Assembly (NCBI RefSeq): GCF_034675845.1
Contig: NZ_JAUCCU010000001.1
Span: 2,170,001-2,234,000, forward strand
DNA from: Castellaniella sp.
GTDB taxonomy: Bacteria > Pseudomonadota > Gammaproteobacteria > Burkholderiales > Burkholderiaceae_B
Reading direction: 5' to 3'
Length of the DNA stretch: 64,000 nt
The position numbers and the translations under genes were made by a program. Positions 53,486-63,172 of this stretch are shown here, in pieces. Each line of letters opens with the position of its first letter. Position 1 is the stretch's first letter. The notes below the pieces were generated by a model. It saw only the letters and a list, made by a program, of their open reading frames with translations, was not told where the DNA came from and did no database searches.

Positions 53486-54684
53486 GCTTGCACCCCTTGC
53501 AGCCGTGCCACGGGCTGTTCACGAATCGGCCAGTTCAGCGCGGCGGCGACAAAGCTCAGGGCAATTGAAATCTGCCAGACCACATCATAGCTGCCTGTCT
53601 GGTCGAACAGATATCCGCCCAGCCAGCCGCCCAGAAAAGATCCTATCTGGTGAAACAGGAAGACGATGCCGCCCAGCATCGACAGGTTGCGTACGCCGAA
53701 TATCGTGGCAATGGCCCCGTTGGTCAGTGGCACCGTGGATAGCCAGAGCAGGCCCATGGCAATGCCGAAGGCATACGCGCTGCCGGTGGTGATCGGAAAC
53801 GAGATGAATAGGGCAATCACCGCTGCCCGGGCCAGATACAGGGCGCTCAGCAGACGGGGCTTGGAGTGGCGCCCCCCCAGCCAGCCGGCGATATAGGTGC
53901 CGAATACATTGAACAAACCCACCAGCGCCAGCACGGTGGTGCCGACAATAACCGGCAGATGCTTGTCCACCAAAAATGACGGCAGGTGTACGCCAATAAA
54001 CACCACCTGAAAGCCGCAGACGAAAAAGCCGAAGGCCAGCAGCCAGAAACCGGAGTGGTTGCAGGCCTCGTGCAGGGCTTCTTTCAGGGTCTGCTGGTGT
54101 CCATGCGTTGTGGGCGGGGTGTCTTTGATCATGACGGCCAGGGGCACGATCAGGGCCGCCAGCAGACCCAATACCACCAGTGCTGCCGCCCAGCCCAGCC
54201 ACTGGATCAATCCCAAGGATCCGGGCAGCATGGCGAATTGCCCAAAGGACCCTGCTGCTGCCGCAATGCCCATGGCCAGGCTTTGTTTTTCCGGGGGCAC
54301 CGCCCGTCCGACGACGCCCAGTATCACTGAAAACGAGGTGCCCGACAGGCCGATCCCAATCAGCAGGCCTGCGCTGAGGGACAGGGATAGCGGCGAATCC
54401 GCATACCCCATCAGTACCAGCCCGGTCGCATAGAGAATCCCGCCGACCACGATGGTGCGCTTGGCACCCAGACGATCGGCCACTGCCCCCGCAAATGGCT
54501 GGGCAACGCCCCAGGCCAGATTCTGCAAGGCCATGGCAAAGGCAAAAACCCCGCGTCCCCAGCCAAAGTCGGCGCTCATTGGCGAAAGAAACAGGCCAAA
54601 GCCGTGGCGTATCCCCAGAGATAGAAACAGGATCAGCGAGGCGCCCAGCATCAGCCAGAAGCTTTTTTTGGATGAGAAGCTCAT
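53482..54684 (-). CDS. MFS transporter
   Basis: The 400-aa protein from ATG 54684 has 12 predicted membrane segments (LILFLSLGIRHGFGLFLSPM, FAGAVADRLGAKRTIVVGG as loop motif). It resembles the OxlT/YbfB-type MFS carriers. The frame is open to 54744, but that start overlaps cydC and its leader is not conserved-looking; neither start has a clear ribosome-binding site. It follows the cyd operon in the same direction. Substrate unknown. Confidence 0.83.
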   Translation of the reverse strand: MSFSSKKSFWLMLGASLILFLSLGIRHGFGLFLSPMSADFGWGRGVFAFAMALQNLAWGVAQPFAGAVADRLGAKRTIVVGGILYATGLVLMGYADSPLSLSLSAGLLIGIGLSGTSFSVILGVVGRAVPPEKQSLAMGIAAAAGSFGQFAMLPGSLGLIQWLGWAAALVVLGLLAALIVPLAVMIKDTPPTTHGHQQTLKEALHEACNHSGFWLLAFGFFVCGFQVVFIGVHLPSFLVDKHLPVIVGTTVLALVGLFNVFGTYIAGWLGGRHSKPRLLSALYLARAAVIALFISFPITTGSAYAFGIAMGLLWLSTVPLTNGAIATIFGVRNLSMLGGIVFLFHQIGSFLGGWLGGYLFDQTGSYDVVWQISIALSFVAAALNWPIREQPVARLQGVQA

Positions 54685-54740
54685 AGAATCGTCGGGTGTT
54701 CGGATGGGCGAATTATAGGAGGATGGCGGCCCTATATGCT

Positions 54741-56375
54741 TCATATTTCAATGATTCTGTCGAATACGCCATCTGGTACCCGAGCATGGGTGGCAACCAG
54801 CACCGTGCGTCCTGCGGTGGCCTGGGCCAGGTCCTTGAAAAATGCCTGGGCTGTGTCATGGTCCAGGCCCGATACCGGCTCGTCCAGCAGATAGATCCGG
54901 GCGGGCGACAGCAGCAGTCTGGCCAGGCACAGGCGGCGGGCCTGGCCAGCGGATAAGGTCTGTCCGGACTCACCCACCCAGGTATCCAGGCCGTGGGTCA
55001 GGCTGCTGATGAAGCCGCCCAGTTGGGCCTGGGCCAGCGCCTGCCACAATTGTGTATCGGTGGCCTGCGGGCAGGCAATGCACAGATTGTCGCGCACCGT
55101 GCCCAGGAATACAGGCGAAAACTGTGACAGCAGGGCAATCCGGGTGTGCAGTTCGTCGGGCTGGGTCTGTTTCAGATCCACCCCGCCCAGGCTGACGCAA
55201 CCTTGTTGGGGGTCCATGATCCGCAGGCATAGCGACAACAAGGTCGATTTGCCGGCCCCGCTGGCCCCCATGATGGCGACCCGTTCGCCGGGCTCGACGC
55301 GCAGGTCCAGATCCTGCAAGACCCACGGGCCATCTGCGTAGCGAAAAGAAACCTGTTGCAGGGCCAGAGTTCCCTCGGTGGGCAGGCTGACGGGCTGATC
55401 CACGATCATCTGGCTGGCGGGCGTAGTCAATAGTTGGCGCACGCGGGCGGCAGCCTTGCTCATGGCCCCGGCGCGGGATGCGCCGCGCATCAGTGGGCCG
55501 ACGACTTCGAACAGGCCCAGCCCCCCCAGCACGATGCCCACCCACACCGGGCCGTCTAGTGCGTCGGCCTGGATGGCGTGCATGCCCAACAGCAGCATCA
55601 GCACCAGGGCCAGACCCAGGACGAGCTGTTGCAGCAACTGACCCCAGGCTCCCAGAGCGGACAGGCGATCCCGCGCTTGGGCCAACTGCTGGCAGGCTTG
55701 GGAAAATTGGATTTGAGCGCTGTCCTGCAGGGCAAAGGCCGTGATGTCGGCGTGTGCCTGGACGGCTTGGTGGATCTGGTTGCGGGTCCAGGCGGCATGC
55801 AGTTGCAACTGGGCGCCGGGCGCTTGTGCGCGCCAGGCCAGCAGGGCGGGAACGCACAGGGAGGCAAACACCAGCAACAAGGCCACCGAGGTCGCCAGCC
55901 AGGGGGCATACTGGCCCGCCAGCACTCCGAAAGACAGCGCTGCCAGACAGGCCACCAGGGCGGGGGAGATCAACTGTAGAAATACGCTGTCCAGCACGTC
56001 TACATCATTGGTCAAGCGCGCCACCAGGTCGCCTTCGCGCCAGTTGGCCAACTGGGCCGGGCTGAAAGTCATGGTGTGCGCGAATACCCGGGTACGCAGT
56101 TCGGCCAGTAAATCCAGGGTAGCGGCATGCCCCAGCACCCGTTCGCCGTAGCGCGATCCGATGCGCAGGAACGACAGGCCGCGAATCAAGGCCGATGGCG
56201 CGAACAGATCGAACCCCAGCATGGAGCCTGCCAGAAATGCCGCTGTCAAAAACCAGCCGGCCACCATGAATAAGCCCACTCCGGCCCACACGGTGACCAG
56301 TGCCACCAGGACCGCCGCCAGCAAAGGCCGCCAGCGGGGCAAGAACCAGGCGATGCTTTCAAACCTGCGCGGCAT
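54741..56375 (-). CDS. cydC: Thiol reductant ABC exporter subunit CydC
   Basis: The 544-aa half-transporter has an N-terminal six-helix membrane domain and a C-terminal ATPase with Walker A MGASGAGKSTLLS, signature LSAGQARRLCLARLL and Walker B IYLLDEPVSGLD. With CydD it exports cysteine or glutathione to the periplasm, needed to assemble cytochrome bd. It overlaps cydD by 17 bp. Confidence 0.93.
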   Translation of the reverse strand: MPRRFESIAWFLPRWRPLLAAVLVALVTVWAGVGLFMVAGWFLTAAFLAGSMLGFDLFAPSALIRGLSFLRIGSRYGERVLGHAATLDLLAELRTRVFAHTMTFSPAQLANWREGDLVARLTNDVDVLDSVFLQLISPALVACLAALSFGVLAGQYAPWLATSVALLLVFASLCVPALLAWRAQAPGAQLQLHAAWTRNQIHQAVQAHADITAFALQDSAQIQFSQACQQLAQARDRLSALGAWGQLLQQLVLGLALVLMLLLGMHAIQADALDGPVWVGIVLGGLGLFEVVGPLMRGASRAGAMSKAAARVRQLLTTPASQMIVDQPVSLPTEGTLALQQVSFRYADGPWVLQDLDLRVEPGERVAIMGASGAGKSTLLSLCLRIMDPQQGCVSLGGVDLKQTQPDELHTRIALLSQFSPVFLGTVRDNLCIACPQATDTQLWQALAQAQLGGFISSLTHGLDTWVGESGQTLSAGQARRLCLARLLLSPARIYLLDEPVSGLDHDTAQAFFKDLAQATAGRTVLVATHARVPDGVFDRIIEI

Positions 56376-58164
56376 GGTCAGGCAAGTCCTTCAGTTCATC
56401 CAGGTTGATCCTGCGACCCAGGGTGTGTGCCGCCGCGATGTCGTGGGTGGCCACGATCAGGGTGCGCCCGGCACAGAAGCGCTGCAGCGAGGCCATCAGT
56501 TGGCGGCTGGTGTCGGCATCCAGATGGGCGGTGGGTTCGTCCAGCACCACCAGGGCAGGGTTCAGCAAAAATAAACGGGCCAGCGCCAGACGCTGACGCT
56601 GGCCACCCGACAGACCGTAGGCGGCCTCGCCCAGGGGCATGTGCAGGCCCAGCGGGCTGGCCAGCACGAAATCCAACGCGCAGGCCTGATCCAGCGCCTG
56701 TAGCAAGTCGGCCTCCGGGGCGTCCGGTGCCACCAGATGCAGGTTGTCGGCCACCGAGCCTGCCAGAAAGAAGGGGCGCTGGCCGATATAGGCCAGGTCT
56801 TTTCCCAGGGCAGGGTGAGGCTGGGCGGGGCCGTCTGGGGTCAGTGTTCTGGATTGACCCAACAGGCTAAGCTGGCCAAGGCCTGCACCGCGCAAGCCCA
56901 CTAAGGTTTCCAGCAGCGTGGTCTTGCCGACCCCACTATGGCCCATGATGGCCAGATGCTCGCCAGCTTGCATGTGCAGCGTGATATCCCGCAATAGAAA
57001 TTCGTCTGGATGTCGACCGGGCAGGCTCAAGCCCCGCAGCTGGATGCTGGCATCGCGTGCTGCGGCGGGCGTCCAATACCTGGCGTCGGACACTTCCTGG
57101 GTCGCCAGGACTAGCGGATGCGCTGGGTCGGCAGCCAGATTCGGCAGGCCACCAAACAATTGGTCGATCTGCCCCACGGCGGCGCGGGCCGCTGCCCGGT
57201 CGTGGTAGTTGGCCGCCATCTGGCGCAGGGGGTTATAGACCTCGGGTGCCATGAACAAGGCAAATAATCCCAGAGGCAGGCTGATCGCCTCGGCGCGAAA
57301 CTGCAGATATCCCAGGTAGCTCAGGCCGATATACAGGGCCATGGCGGCGACCCCCAGGGCGGCAAAGAACTCCAGCACGGCAGATGACAGAAAGGCTATG
57401 CGCAGCACCGCCATGGTGCGTTGGCTCAAGCGTTGGCTGGCGTCGCGCATGGCGGTGGTTTCATCGTCTGCCCGGCCAAACAGCCGCAAGGTAAAGGCAC
57501 CGCGCAGGCGGTCGGTGAAGACGCCGGACAAACGGGTCATTTCCTGCTGGTGGCGCTGGCTGGCGGCTTCGGCCCCCCAGCCCACCAGGGCCATAAAGAC
57601 CGGAATCAAGGGGGCCGTCAGCAGCATGATCAGGGCCGCCAGCCAGTCCAGCGGCAGCAGCACCAACCCAAACGCCAAGGGCAGAAAGACGGCGGCAATG
57701 GCTGAGGCCTGGTAGCGGCTGAGGAAACCGTCCAATTGTTCGACCTGATCGACCAGGGCGCTGGCCAGTTCGCCTGAGACCTGCTGGCGCGTCCAGTGAG
57801 GCCCGTGGGCCAGCAATTGCTTGAACAGGGCCTGGCGCAGTGCCGCCTTGATGGCCTCGGCGGCACGGCTGGCGGCGCGTTCGCCGGAAAAGGACAGGAC
57901 CGCCCGCAGCAGCACCAGTCCGGCAATGCCGGCGATCCAGGGCCAGCTATCGGTGCCGGGCAGGTCGTGGTTGATGACCCCGCCCAATACCTGCGCCAGC
58001 AGCCCGACCTGAACGACCAGCAGCAGCCCGACCAGCAAGGGGGCGGCTACGGCCCAGATGAAGCGGGTGCGCTGCTGGCGCCACAGCTTGGCCAGCCAGC
58101 GCGATTGCGTCGGATCTAGGGTCGTGTCCGTCGATCTTGGGGCGGATGACGCGCGGCCAGACAT
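56359..58164 (-). CDS. cydD: Thiol reductant ABC exporter subunit CydD
   Basis: The 601-aa partner of CydC has six membrane helices and an ATPase domain with Walker A GHSGVGKTTLLE, signature LSGGQRQRLALARLF and Walker B LVVLDEPTAHLD. It lies 12 bases after cydX. Confidence 0.94.
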   Translation of the reverse strand: MSGRASSAPRSTDTTLDPTQSRWLAKLWRQQRTRFIWAVAAPLLVGLLLVVQVGLLAQVLGGVINHDLPGTDSWPWIAGIAGLVLLRAVLSFSGERAASRAAEAIKAALRQALFKQLLAHGPHWTRQQVSGELASALVDQVEQLDGFLSRYQASAIAAVFLPLAFGLVLLPLDWLAALIMLLTAPLIPVFMALVGWGAEAASQRHQQEMTRLSGVFTDRLRGAFTLRLFGRADDETTAMRDASQRLSQRTMAVLRIAFLSSAVLEFFAALGVAAMALYIGLSYLGYLQFRAEAISLPLGLFALFMAPEVYNPLRQMAANYHDRAAARAAVGQIDQLFGGLPNLAADPAHPLVLATQEVSDARYWTPAAARDASIQLRGLSLPGRHPDEFLLRDITLHMQAGEHLAIMGHSGVGKTTLLETLVGLRGAGLGQLSLLGQSRTLTPDGPAQPHPALGKDLAYIGQRPFFLAGSVADNLHLVAPDAPEADLLQALDQACALDFVLASPLGLHMPLGEAAYGLSGGQRQRLALARLFLLNPALVVLDEPTAHLDADTSRQLMASLQRFCAGRTLIVATHDIAAAHTLGRRINLDELKDLPDHAAQV

Positions 58165-58176
58165 GGGCTGGCTGCT

Positions 58177-58269
58177 TTACTCGTCCTCGCTGAGTTCATG
58201 CCACAAGGCATTGAGTATGGCGAAGGCGCAGGCCAGTCCCAGTCCTAAGGCCCAGGAAAAATACCACAT
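58177..58269 (-). CDS. cydX: Cytochrome bd oxidase small subunit CydX
   Basis: The 30-aa single-helix protein starts MWYFSWALGLGLACAFAIL and ends ELSEDE, typical CydX. AGGAG stands 6 bases before its ATG. It stabilises the CydAB heme site. Too short for ordinary gene callers; position between cydB and cydD confirms it. Confidence 0.93.
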   Translation of the reverse strand: MWYFSWALGLGLACAFAILNALWHELSEDE

Positions 58270-58287
58270 GAGAGCTCCTTGTCAGGC

Positions 58288-59436
58288 TTAGTAAGCATGA
58301 CCTTCGAGATTTTTTTCGGTGACCTTGCCGCGCATCACGCGGTACACCCAGGAGGTGTACGCAATAACAATGGGCAGGAAGATAATCGTCGCCAACAGCA
58401 TGATCCATAAGGACGCCTGGCTGGAAGAGGCGTCCCAGATTGTCAGACTGACATTGGGATTCAGCGACGAGGGCAATAAAAAGGGAAACAGGCTTAGACC
58501 GAATGTCCAGAGTACGCCTGTCAAACTGGCGGTAGAGGCCAGGAACGCCCAGACCTTATTGGGTCGGCCCACCAGTAGCGCGGCCAGCACGGCCCCCAAG
58601 ACACCAATTAAGGGGGCCAGCCACATCAGCGGCCAACGCGCATAGTTGTGCATCCAGGCGCCGTCGACGATCTGGGCGGTTTTGCCCAGCGGCGTGGAAA
58701 TGGCGTCATAGACGATGGGGCTGCTGATGACGTAGCCGTGCATGCCCCAGGCCACCCAGCTGCCTGCCACCACGAACAGCACGGCGGTCAGCAGGCCACA
58801 AAGACGGGTCAGCCTGCGCGCCCGTGCCGCAATGTCGCCCTCGGTTTTCCAGGCCAGCAGGATGGTGCCGTGCATCAGCATCATGCACAGGGCCAGCACC
58901 CCGCACAGCAGGGGAAAGGGCGTGAACAGATCAAATATGGTGCCATGATAGAACGGGCGCAAGGTAGCGACTTCGTAGTCAAAGGGCACGCCCAGGATGA
59001 CGTTGCCTACGGCCACGCCAAATACCAGCGAGGCCACCACCCCGCAGGCGCACAGCAGACCATCCCAGGTGCTGCGCCAGCGGGTGCCGTGCATCTTGCT
59101 GCGGTACTGAAAGCAGATGGGGCGCAGGATCAGCGTCAGCAGCAACAGCAGCATGGCCAGGTAAAAGCCGGAAAATGCCATGGCATACAGCAAAGGCCAC
59201 GCGGCAAAGACGGCGCCGCCACTGAGAATCAGCCAGACCTGGTTGCCTTCCCAGACGGGGCCGATGACATTCAGCACGATGCGCCGTTCAGTGTCGGTCT
59301 TGGCCACCAGGGGCAGGGCTGCCGCCACCCCCAGATCAAAGCCGTCCATGATCGCAAAGCCGGTCAGCAACAAGCCCAGCAGCACCCACCAGATCACGCG
59401 CAGGGTAGAAAAATCAAAGGGAATCAGGGTATCCAT
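58288..59436 (-). CDS. cydB: Cytochrome bd ubiquinol oxidase subunit II
   Basis: The 382-aa membrane protein has CydB motifs: WWVLLGLLLTGFAIMDGFDL at the N-terminus, NVIGPVWEGNQVWLILSGGA and FPFLLPSSLNPNVSLTIWDA. It forms the oxidase with CydA in the inner membrane. It begins 15 bases after the cydA stop. Confidence 0.96.
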   Translation of the reverse strand: MDTLIPFDFSTLRVIWWVLLGLLLTGFAIMDGFDLGVAAALPLVAKTDTERRIVLNVIGPVWEGNQVWLILSGGAVFAAWPLLYAMAFSGFYLAMLLLLLTLILRPICFQYRSKMHGTRWRSTWDGLLCACGVVASLVFGVAVGNVILGVPFDYEVATLRPFYHGTIFDLFTPFPLLCGVLALCMMLMHGTILLAWKTEGDIAARARRLTRLCGLLTAVLFVVAGSWVAWGMHGYVISSPIVYDAISTPLGKTAQIVDGAWMHNYARWPLMWLAPLIGVLGAVLAALLVGRPNKVWAFLASTASLTGVLWTFGLSLFPFLLPSSLNPNVSLTIWDASSSQASLWIMLLATIIFLPIVIAYTSWVYRVMRGKVTEKNLEGHAY

Positions 59437-59451
59437 GATGTGTTCCTGGGG

Positions 59452-61017
59452 TTAGGCGCGAGATACGTCTGGCAGGCCCGGTTTTGGGGCGGCGTCATCA
59501 GGTTCGTGGGGCCCCTGGCGGACGGCTTTCAGCATGACCTTGATGCCCACGATCAGCAAAATGGTATACAGCACGGCATAAAACGCCAGCGAGATCAGCA
59601 GATCGCTGACCTGCAAGCTGGATACGGCATAAAAGGTGGGCAGTATGCCTTCGATCACCCAGGGCTGGCGACCGAATTCAGCCACGAACCAGCCGCATTC
59701 GATGGCGATCCATGGCAGGGGCAGCGCCCACAGAGCAACCCGCCAGAAACGGGGTGAGCTGAGCAGTTGGCGGGTCGAGGCCAGCCAGAACGCATAGATG
59801 AAAAAACCGATGAAGAACAAGCCGCAGGCCACCATGATGCGAAATGTCCAGTACAGCGGGGCGATCTCTGGCACGGTGCTGTTGGCCGCCAGGGCGATGT
59901 CGGCTTCCGTGGCCTGGGTAATGTCTGTCATGTAGCGTTTCAGCAGCAGGGCATAGCCCATGTTGTGGCGGTATTTCAGGAATTGGGCCTCGGCGGCCTG
60001 GTCATCTGGATTGGCCTGCAGCGTCTGCAGGGCGGAATACGCCAACAAGCCTTCTCGTGTCCATTGTTTGGCGCGTTCGACCAATTCGTTGATGCCAGGG
60101 ATGGGCGTGTCCAGCGAGCGCGTACCGATGATTCCCATCACATAGGGGATTTCAATATCGAGATAGTTTTTCTTTTCCGCCTGGTCGGGGATGGCGAACA
60201 AGTTGAAGCTGGCGGGGGCGGGTTCTGTCTCCCACATGGCCTCGATGGCGGCGAGCTTCATTTTCTGGTGTTCGGTGGTCAGGTAGCCGCTTTCGTCGCC
60301 CAGCACCACGACCGACAAAGAGGCCAGTAGGCCGAAGCTGGCGGCGACGATCATGGAGCGTCGGGCCAGATCGTGGTGGCGGTTGCGGATCAGATACCAG
60401 GCGCTGACGGCCATCACGAACATAGAGCCCATGACATAACCGGCACTGACAGTGTGCACGAACTTTGCCTGGGCGACGGGGTTGAAGATCACCGCCCCGA
60501 AGTCGGTCAGTTCCATGCGCATGGTCGCGGCATTGAAGACCGCCCCGACGGGATTCTGCATCCAGCCATTGGCAATCAGAATCCAGAGGGCCGAGAAGTT
60601 CGAGCCGATGGCCACCAGCCAGGTGATGATCAGGTGGCTGATTTTCGACATGCGATCCCAGCCAAAGAAGAACAGGCCGACGAAGGTGGCTTCCATGAAA
60701 AAGGCCATCAGGCCCTCGATGGCCAGGGGTGCCCCGAAAATATCACCCACATACTGGCTGTAATAGGCCCAATTCATGCCGAACTGGAACTCCATCACCA
60801 CCCCGGTGGCGACTCCCAGGGCAAAATTGATGCCGAACAGCCCCCCCCAGAATATCGTCATGCGTCGCCAGATGGCGCGGCCAGTCATCACGTAAATGGT
60901 TTCCATGATGGCCAGCAGGAACGACAGGCCCAGCGTCAGCGGTACAAACAAAAAGTGGTACATCACTGTAGACGCAAACTGGATGCGCGACAGATCTACT
61001 AAGGTGGGATCAATCAT
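59452..61017 (-). CDS. cydA: Cytochrome bd ubiquinol oxidase subunit I
   Basis: The 521-aa heme-binding subunit has the high-spin heme ligand His21 in STVMYHFLFVPL, GFDIFG-type helices (GINFALGVATGVVMEFQFGM), the Q-loop region and the conserved GRQPW motif. The enzyme oxidises ubiquinol and reduces oxygen under low oxygen. It leads the operon cydA-B-X-D-C. Confidence 0.97.
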   Translation of the reverse strand: MIDPTLVDLSRIQFASTVMYHFLFVPLTLGLSFLLAIMETIYVMTGRAIWRRMTIFWGGLFGINFALGVATGVVMEFQFGMNWAYYSQYVGDIFGAPLAIEGLMAFFMEATFVGLFFFGWDRMSKISHLIITWLVAIGSNFSALWILIANGWMQNPVGAVFNAATMRMELTDFGAVIFNPVAQAKFVHTVSAGYVMGSMFVMAVSAWYLIRNRHHDLARRSMIVAASFGLLASLSVVVLGDESGYLTTEHQKMKLAAIEAMWETEPAPASFNLFAIPDQAEKKNYLDIEIPYVMGIIGTRSLDTPIPGINELVERAKQWTREGLLAYSALQTLQANPDDQAAEAQFLKYRHNMGYALLLKRYMTDITQATEADIALAANSTVPEIAPLYWTFRIMVACGLFFIGFFIYAFWLASTRQLLSSPRFWRVALWALPLPWIAIECGWFVAEFGRQPWVIEGILPTFYAVSSLQVSDLLISLAFYAVLYTILLIVGIKVMLKAVRQGPHEPDDAAPKPGLPDVSRA

Positions 61018-61242
61018 GATTGCCCTTCATGGCATCTGGGATATGGTGACTTCATGTTTGTCACTTTATCACGGGCCAACAAAGAGAAACATCGCGCTTT
61101 TGCGGAGGGATGCGAGCAATACAACGAGTAACCTTGAGCTAGTATTCGTCCCTTGGGTTAAGATGCGCGTTGTGCAACAAACCGTCCAAAGGATGGGGTT
61201 CACGCCTGCTCAATATAGTCTAGCTACAAAGTAGGTATTGCC
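61018..61242. promoter_or_regulatory. Divergent promoter region of cydA and the 121-aa membrane gene
   Basis: The 225-bp spacer must hold the cyd promoter and that of the rightward gene. I see no convincing Fnr box (TTGAT-N4-ATCAA) or clear -10/-35 pair, so no site is assigned. Confidence 0.4.
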
Positions 61243-61608
61243 ATGTACGAATCAAAACACGAAGACCTGTTGCCCAGACACCGTTTTGCCTGGCGCTTGC
61301 TGGTGCACTCCCTGTATGCCGTCGGAGTGATCGCAGTCATCATGGTGCTGGGGGTGGCAGGCAATATGTGGTTCGAATCGATCAATTTGCACGATGCCGT
61401 TTTCAATATAGCCCTGATTGTGGCGGGTATTGGCACTATTGCCTTGCCCACGACAGTCGCGGGCAAGCTGTTTTTTTCCGTGTATGGCATTTTTGTGGGC
61501 CTGGTCTTCATGGCCACCTTGGGGATTGTGCTGGCCCCGCTGGCCCATCGTGTGTTGCATAAGCTACATCTGGACGAACGCCCGGATGATGACGAAGAAA
61601 ACAAATAG
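61243..61608 (+). CDS. Membrane protein of 121 aa, unknown (ion-channel-like topology)
   Basis: Hydrophobic segments span about residues 20-42, 54-74 and 80-103. The part GIGTIALPTTVAGKLFFSVYG resembles the pore-to-helix stretch of two-helix ion channels but lacks the selectivity sequence. The C-terminus is charged (RPDDDEENK). It is divergent from cydA. Function unknown. Confidence 0.75.
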   Translation: MYESKHEDLLPRHRFAWRLLVHSLYAVGVIAVIMVLGVAGNMWFESINLHDAVFNIALIVAGIGTIALPTTVAGKLFFSVYGIFVGLVFMATLGIVLAPLAHRVLHKLHLDERPDDDEENK

Positions 61609-61678
61609 GGTGTACAGTCGGCGCAGGCCATGTGCTCGATTGATGGTCGTCATTGTGTGAATTTCTCAGGAGATCTCC

Positions 61679-62272
61679 ATGAGCGTCAGACTTGCCATTG
61701 TTTACTACTCCACCTATGGCACCAACCACCAGATGGCCTCCATCGCCGCCCAGGCAGCCACGGCGGCGGGGGCCGAGGTGCGTTTGCTGAAGGTGCCCGA
61801 AACCGCTCCCGCCCAGGTCGTGGCCGGCCAGGAAGCCTGGAAGGCCCAGGCCGACAAAACCGCCGATATCCCGCATGCGACGGTAGAGGACCTGGAATGG
61901 GCCAATGCCTATTTGTTTTCGTGCCCCACGCGCTTTGGCGTGATGGCCAGCCAGATGCGGGCCTTTATCGATACCCTGGGGGGCTTCTGGGCCAAGGGCG
62001 GTCTGGCCAATAAGGCGGTTTCCGCCATGTCCTCGGCCCAGAATACCCATGGCGGCCAGGAGGCCACCATTCTGTCGTTCTATACCACCGTGTTTCACTG
62101 GGGCGGTTTGGTGGTGGCGCCTGGGTTTACGGACCCATGTATCTTCAAGACCGGCGGGAATCCCTATGGTTATAGCCACACTCAGGGGGCGCCGTTCACC
62201 GACGAGGTCCAGGCCAGCATTGGCTACCAGGCACGTCGGCTGGTGCAGTTCGCTGAAAAGATCTCTGCCTGA
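61679..62272 (+). CDS. NAD(P)H:quinone oxidoreductase, WrbA-like
   Basis: The 197-aa flavodoxin-like protein has the FMN loop VYYSTYGTNHQMASIAAQAA, PTRFGVMASQMRAFIDTLGG and SAQNTHGGQEATILSFYT. CAGGAGA lies 6 bases before ATG. It is the chromosomal counterpart of the island WrbA at 29775; the second position of the SQHGG motif is N-T-H-G-G here, so it is a divergent subgroup. Confidence 0.88.
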   Translation: MSVRLAIVYYSTYGTNHQMASIAAQAATAAGAEVRLLKVPETAPAQVVAGQEAWKAQADKTADIPHATVEDLEWANAYLFSCPTRFGVMASQMRAFIDTLGGFWAKGGLANKAVSAMSSAQNTHGGQEATILSFYTTVFHWGGLVVAPGFTDPCIFKTGGNPYGYSHTQGAPFTDEVQASIGYQARRLVQFAEKISA

Positions 62273-62278
62273 TCCGTG

Positions 62279-63172
62279 ATGCACGATCCAGTGACTGCCG
62301 CTGCGCCTCGCCTGGGCTTCATCGGTGCTGGCCGTCTGGCCAGCGCCCTGGCCCTGGCCCTGCAGCGGGCTGGTTTGCCGGTATGCCGGGTGGCCAGCCG
62401 TCACGACGCCTCTGCCCAACACATGGCCCAACGGCTGACAGACTGTCAGGCAGTCAGCCCCCAGGCCTTGGTTGATGATTGTGCATTGGTGTTCATTACC
62501 ACGCCCGATGCGGCCATTGCCCAGGTGGCACAGACGTTGTCCTGGCGTGCGGGCCAGCAGGTGGTGCACTGCAGCGGCGCCACCCCGGTTGCGGCGTTGC
62601 AGGCCGCCCGCCAGGCGGGCGCGCAGGTGGGCGGTTTCCATCCCATGCAGGCTTTTGGGGTGGATGCCGGGGTGGCGGCAGATAGCCTGCCAGGCTGCAC
62701 TGTCGCGATCGAGGCCGATGATCCTGAACTGCGTGCGCAATTGGGGGAATTGGCCACCCGGCTGGGCTGTAAAGGCCTGGATCTGCCGCCGGATGCGCGG
62801 GTGCGCTATCACGCCTCGGGTACTTATGCTGCCCAGCATATTCATGTCCTGATGGCCGAGGCCGTGCGCTTATGGCAATCCTGGGGGGCCACTGAACAGC
62901 AGGCGCTGGATGCCTTGTTGCCCCTGCTGCGCGGCACCCTGGAGTCCCTGGCCCATAGCGGGGTGGCGGCGGGCATGCCTGGCCCGGTGTCGCGCGGGGA
63001 TGTCGGCACGATACAGCAGCATCGCCACGCCTTGCAGGAATTGGACCCGGCCATGTGCCAGCTCTATGATCAGCTAGGCCAGCGCGGTGTGCGTCTGGCC
63101 GTGCAGGCCGACCGCCTGGACCCGACGCGGGCGCAGGCTATGTTGCAGCTTTTGAGGCTGCCCCCCGAATAA
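62279..63172 (+). CDS. Rossmann-like DUF2520 protein
   Basis: The 297-aa protein has the N-terminal dinucleotide fold LGFIGAGRLASALALALQRAG, FITTPDAAIAQVAQTL, VVHCSGATPVAALQ and GGFHPMQAFG, followed by the helical DUF2520 domain (YHASGTYAAQHIHVLMAEAV, GPVSRGDVGTIQQH). The family resembles ketopantoate or pyrroline reductases; substrate unknown. Its end overlaps the convergent amidotransferase gene by 35 bp. Confidence 0.87.
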   Translation: MHDPVTAAAPRLGFIGAGRLASALALALQRAGLPVCRVASRHDASAQHMAQRLTDCQAVSPQALVDDCALVFITTPDAAIAQVAQTLSWRAGQQVVHCSGATPVAALQAARQAGAQVGGFHPMQAFGVDAGVAADSLPGCTVAIEADDPELRAQLGELATRLGCKGLDLPPDARVRYHASGTYAAQHIHVLMAEAVRLWQSWGATEQQALDALLPLLRGTLESLAHSGVAAGMPGPVSRGDVGTIQQHRHALQELDPAMCQLYDQLGQRGVRLAVQADRLDPTRAQAMLQLLRLPPE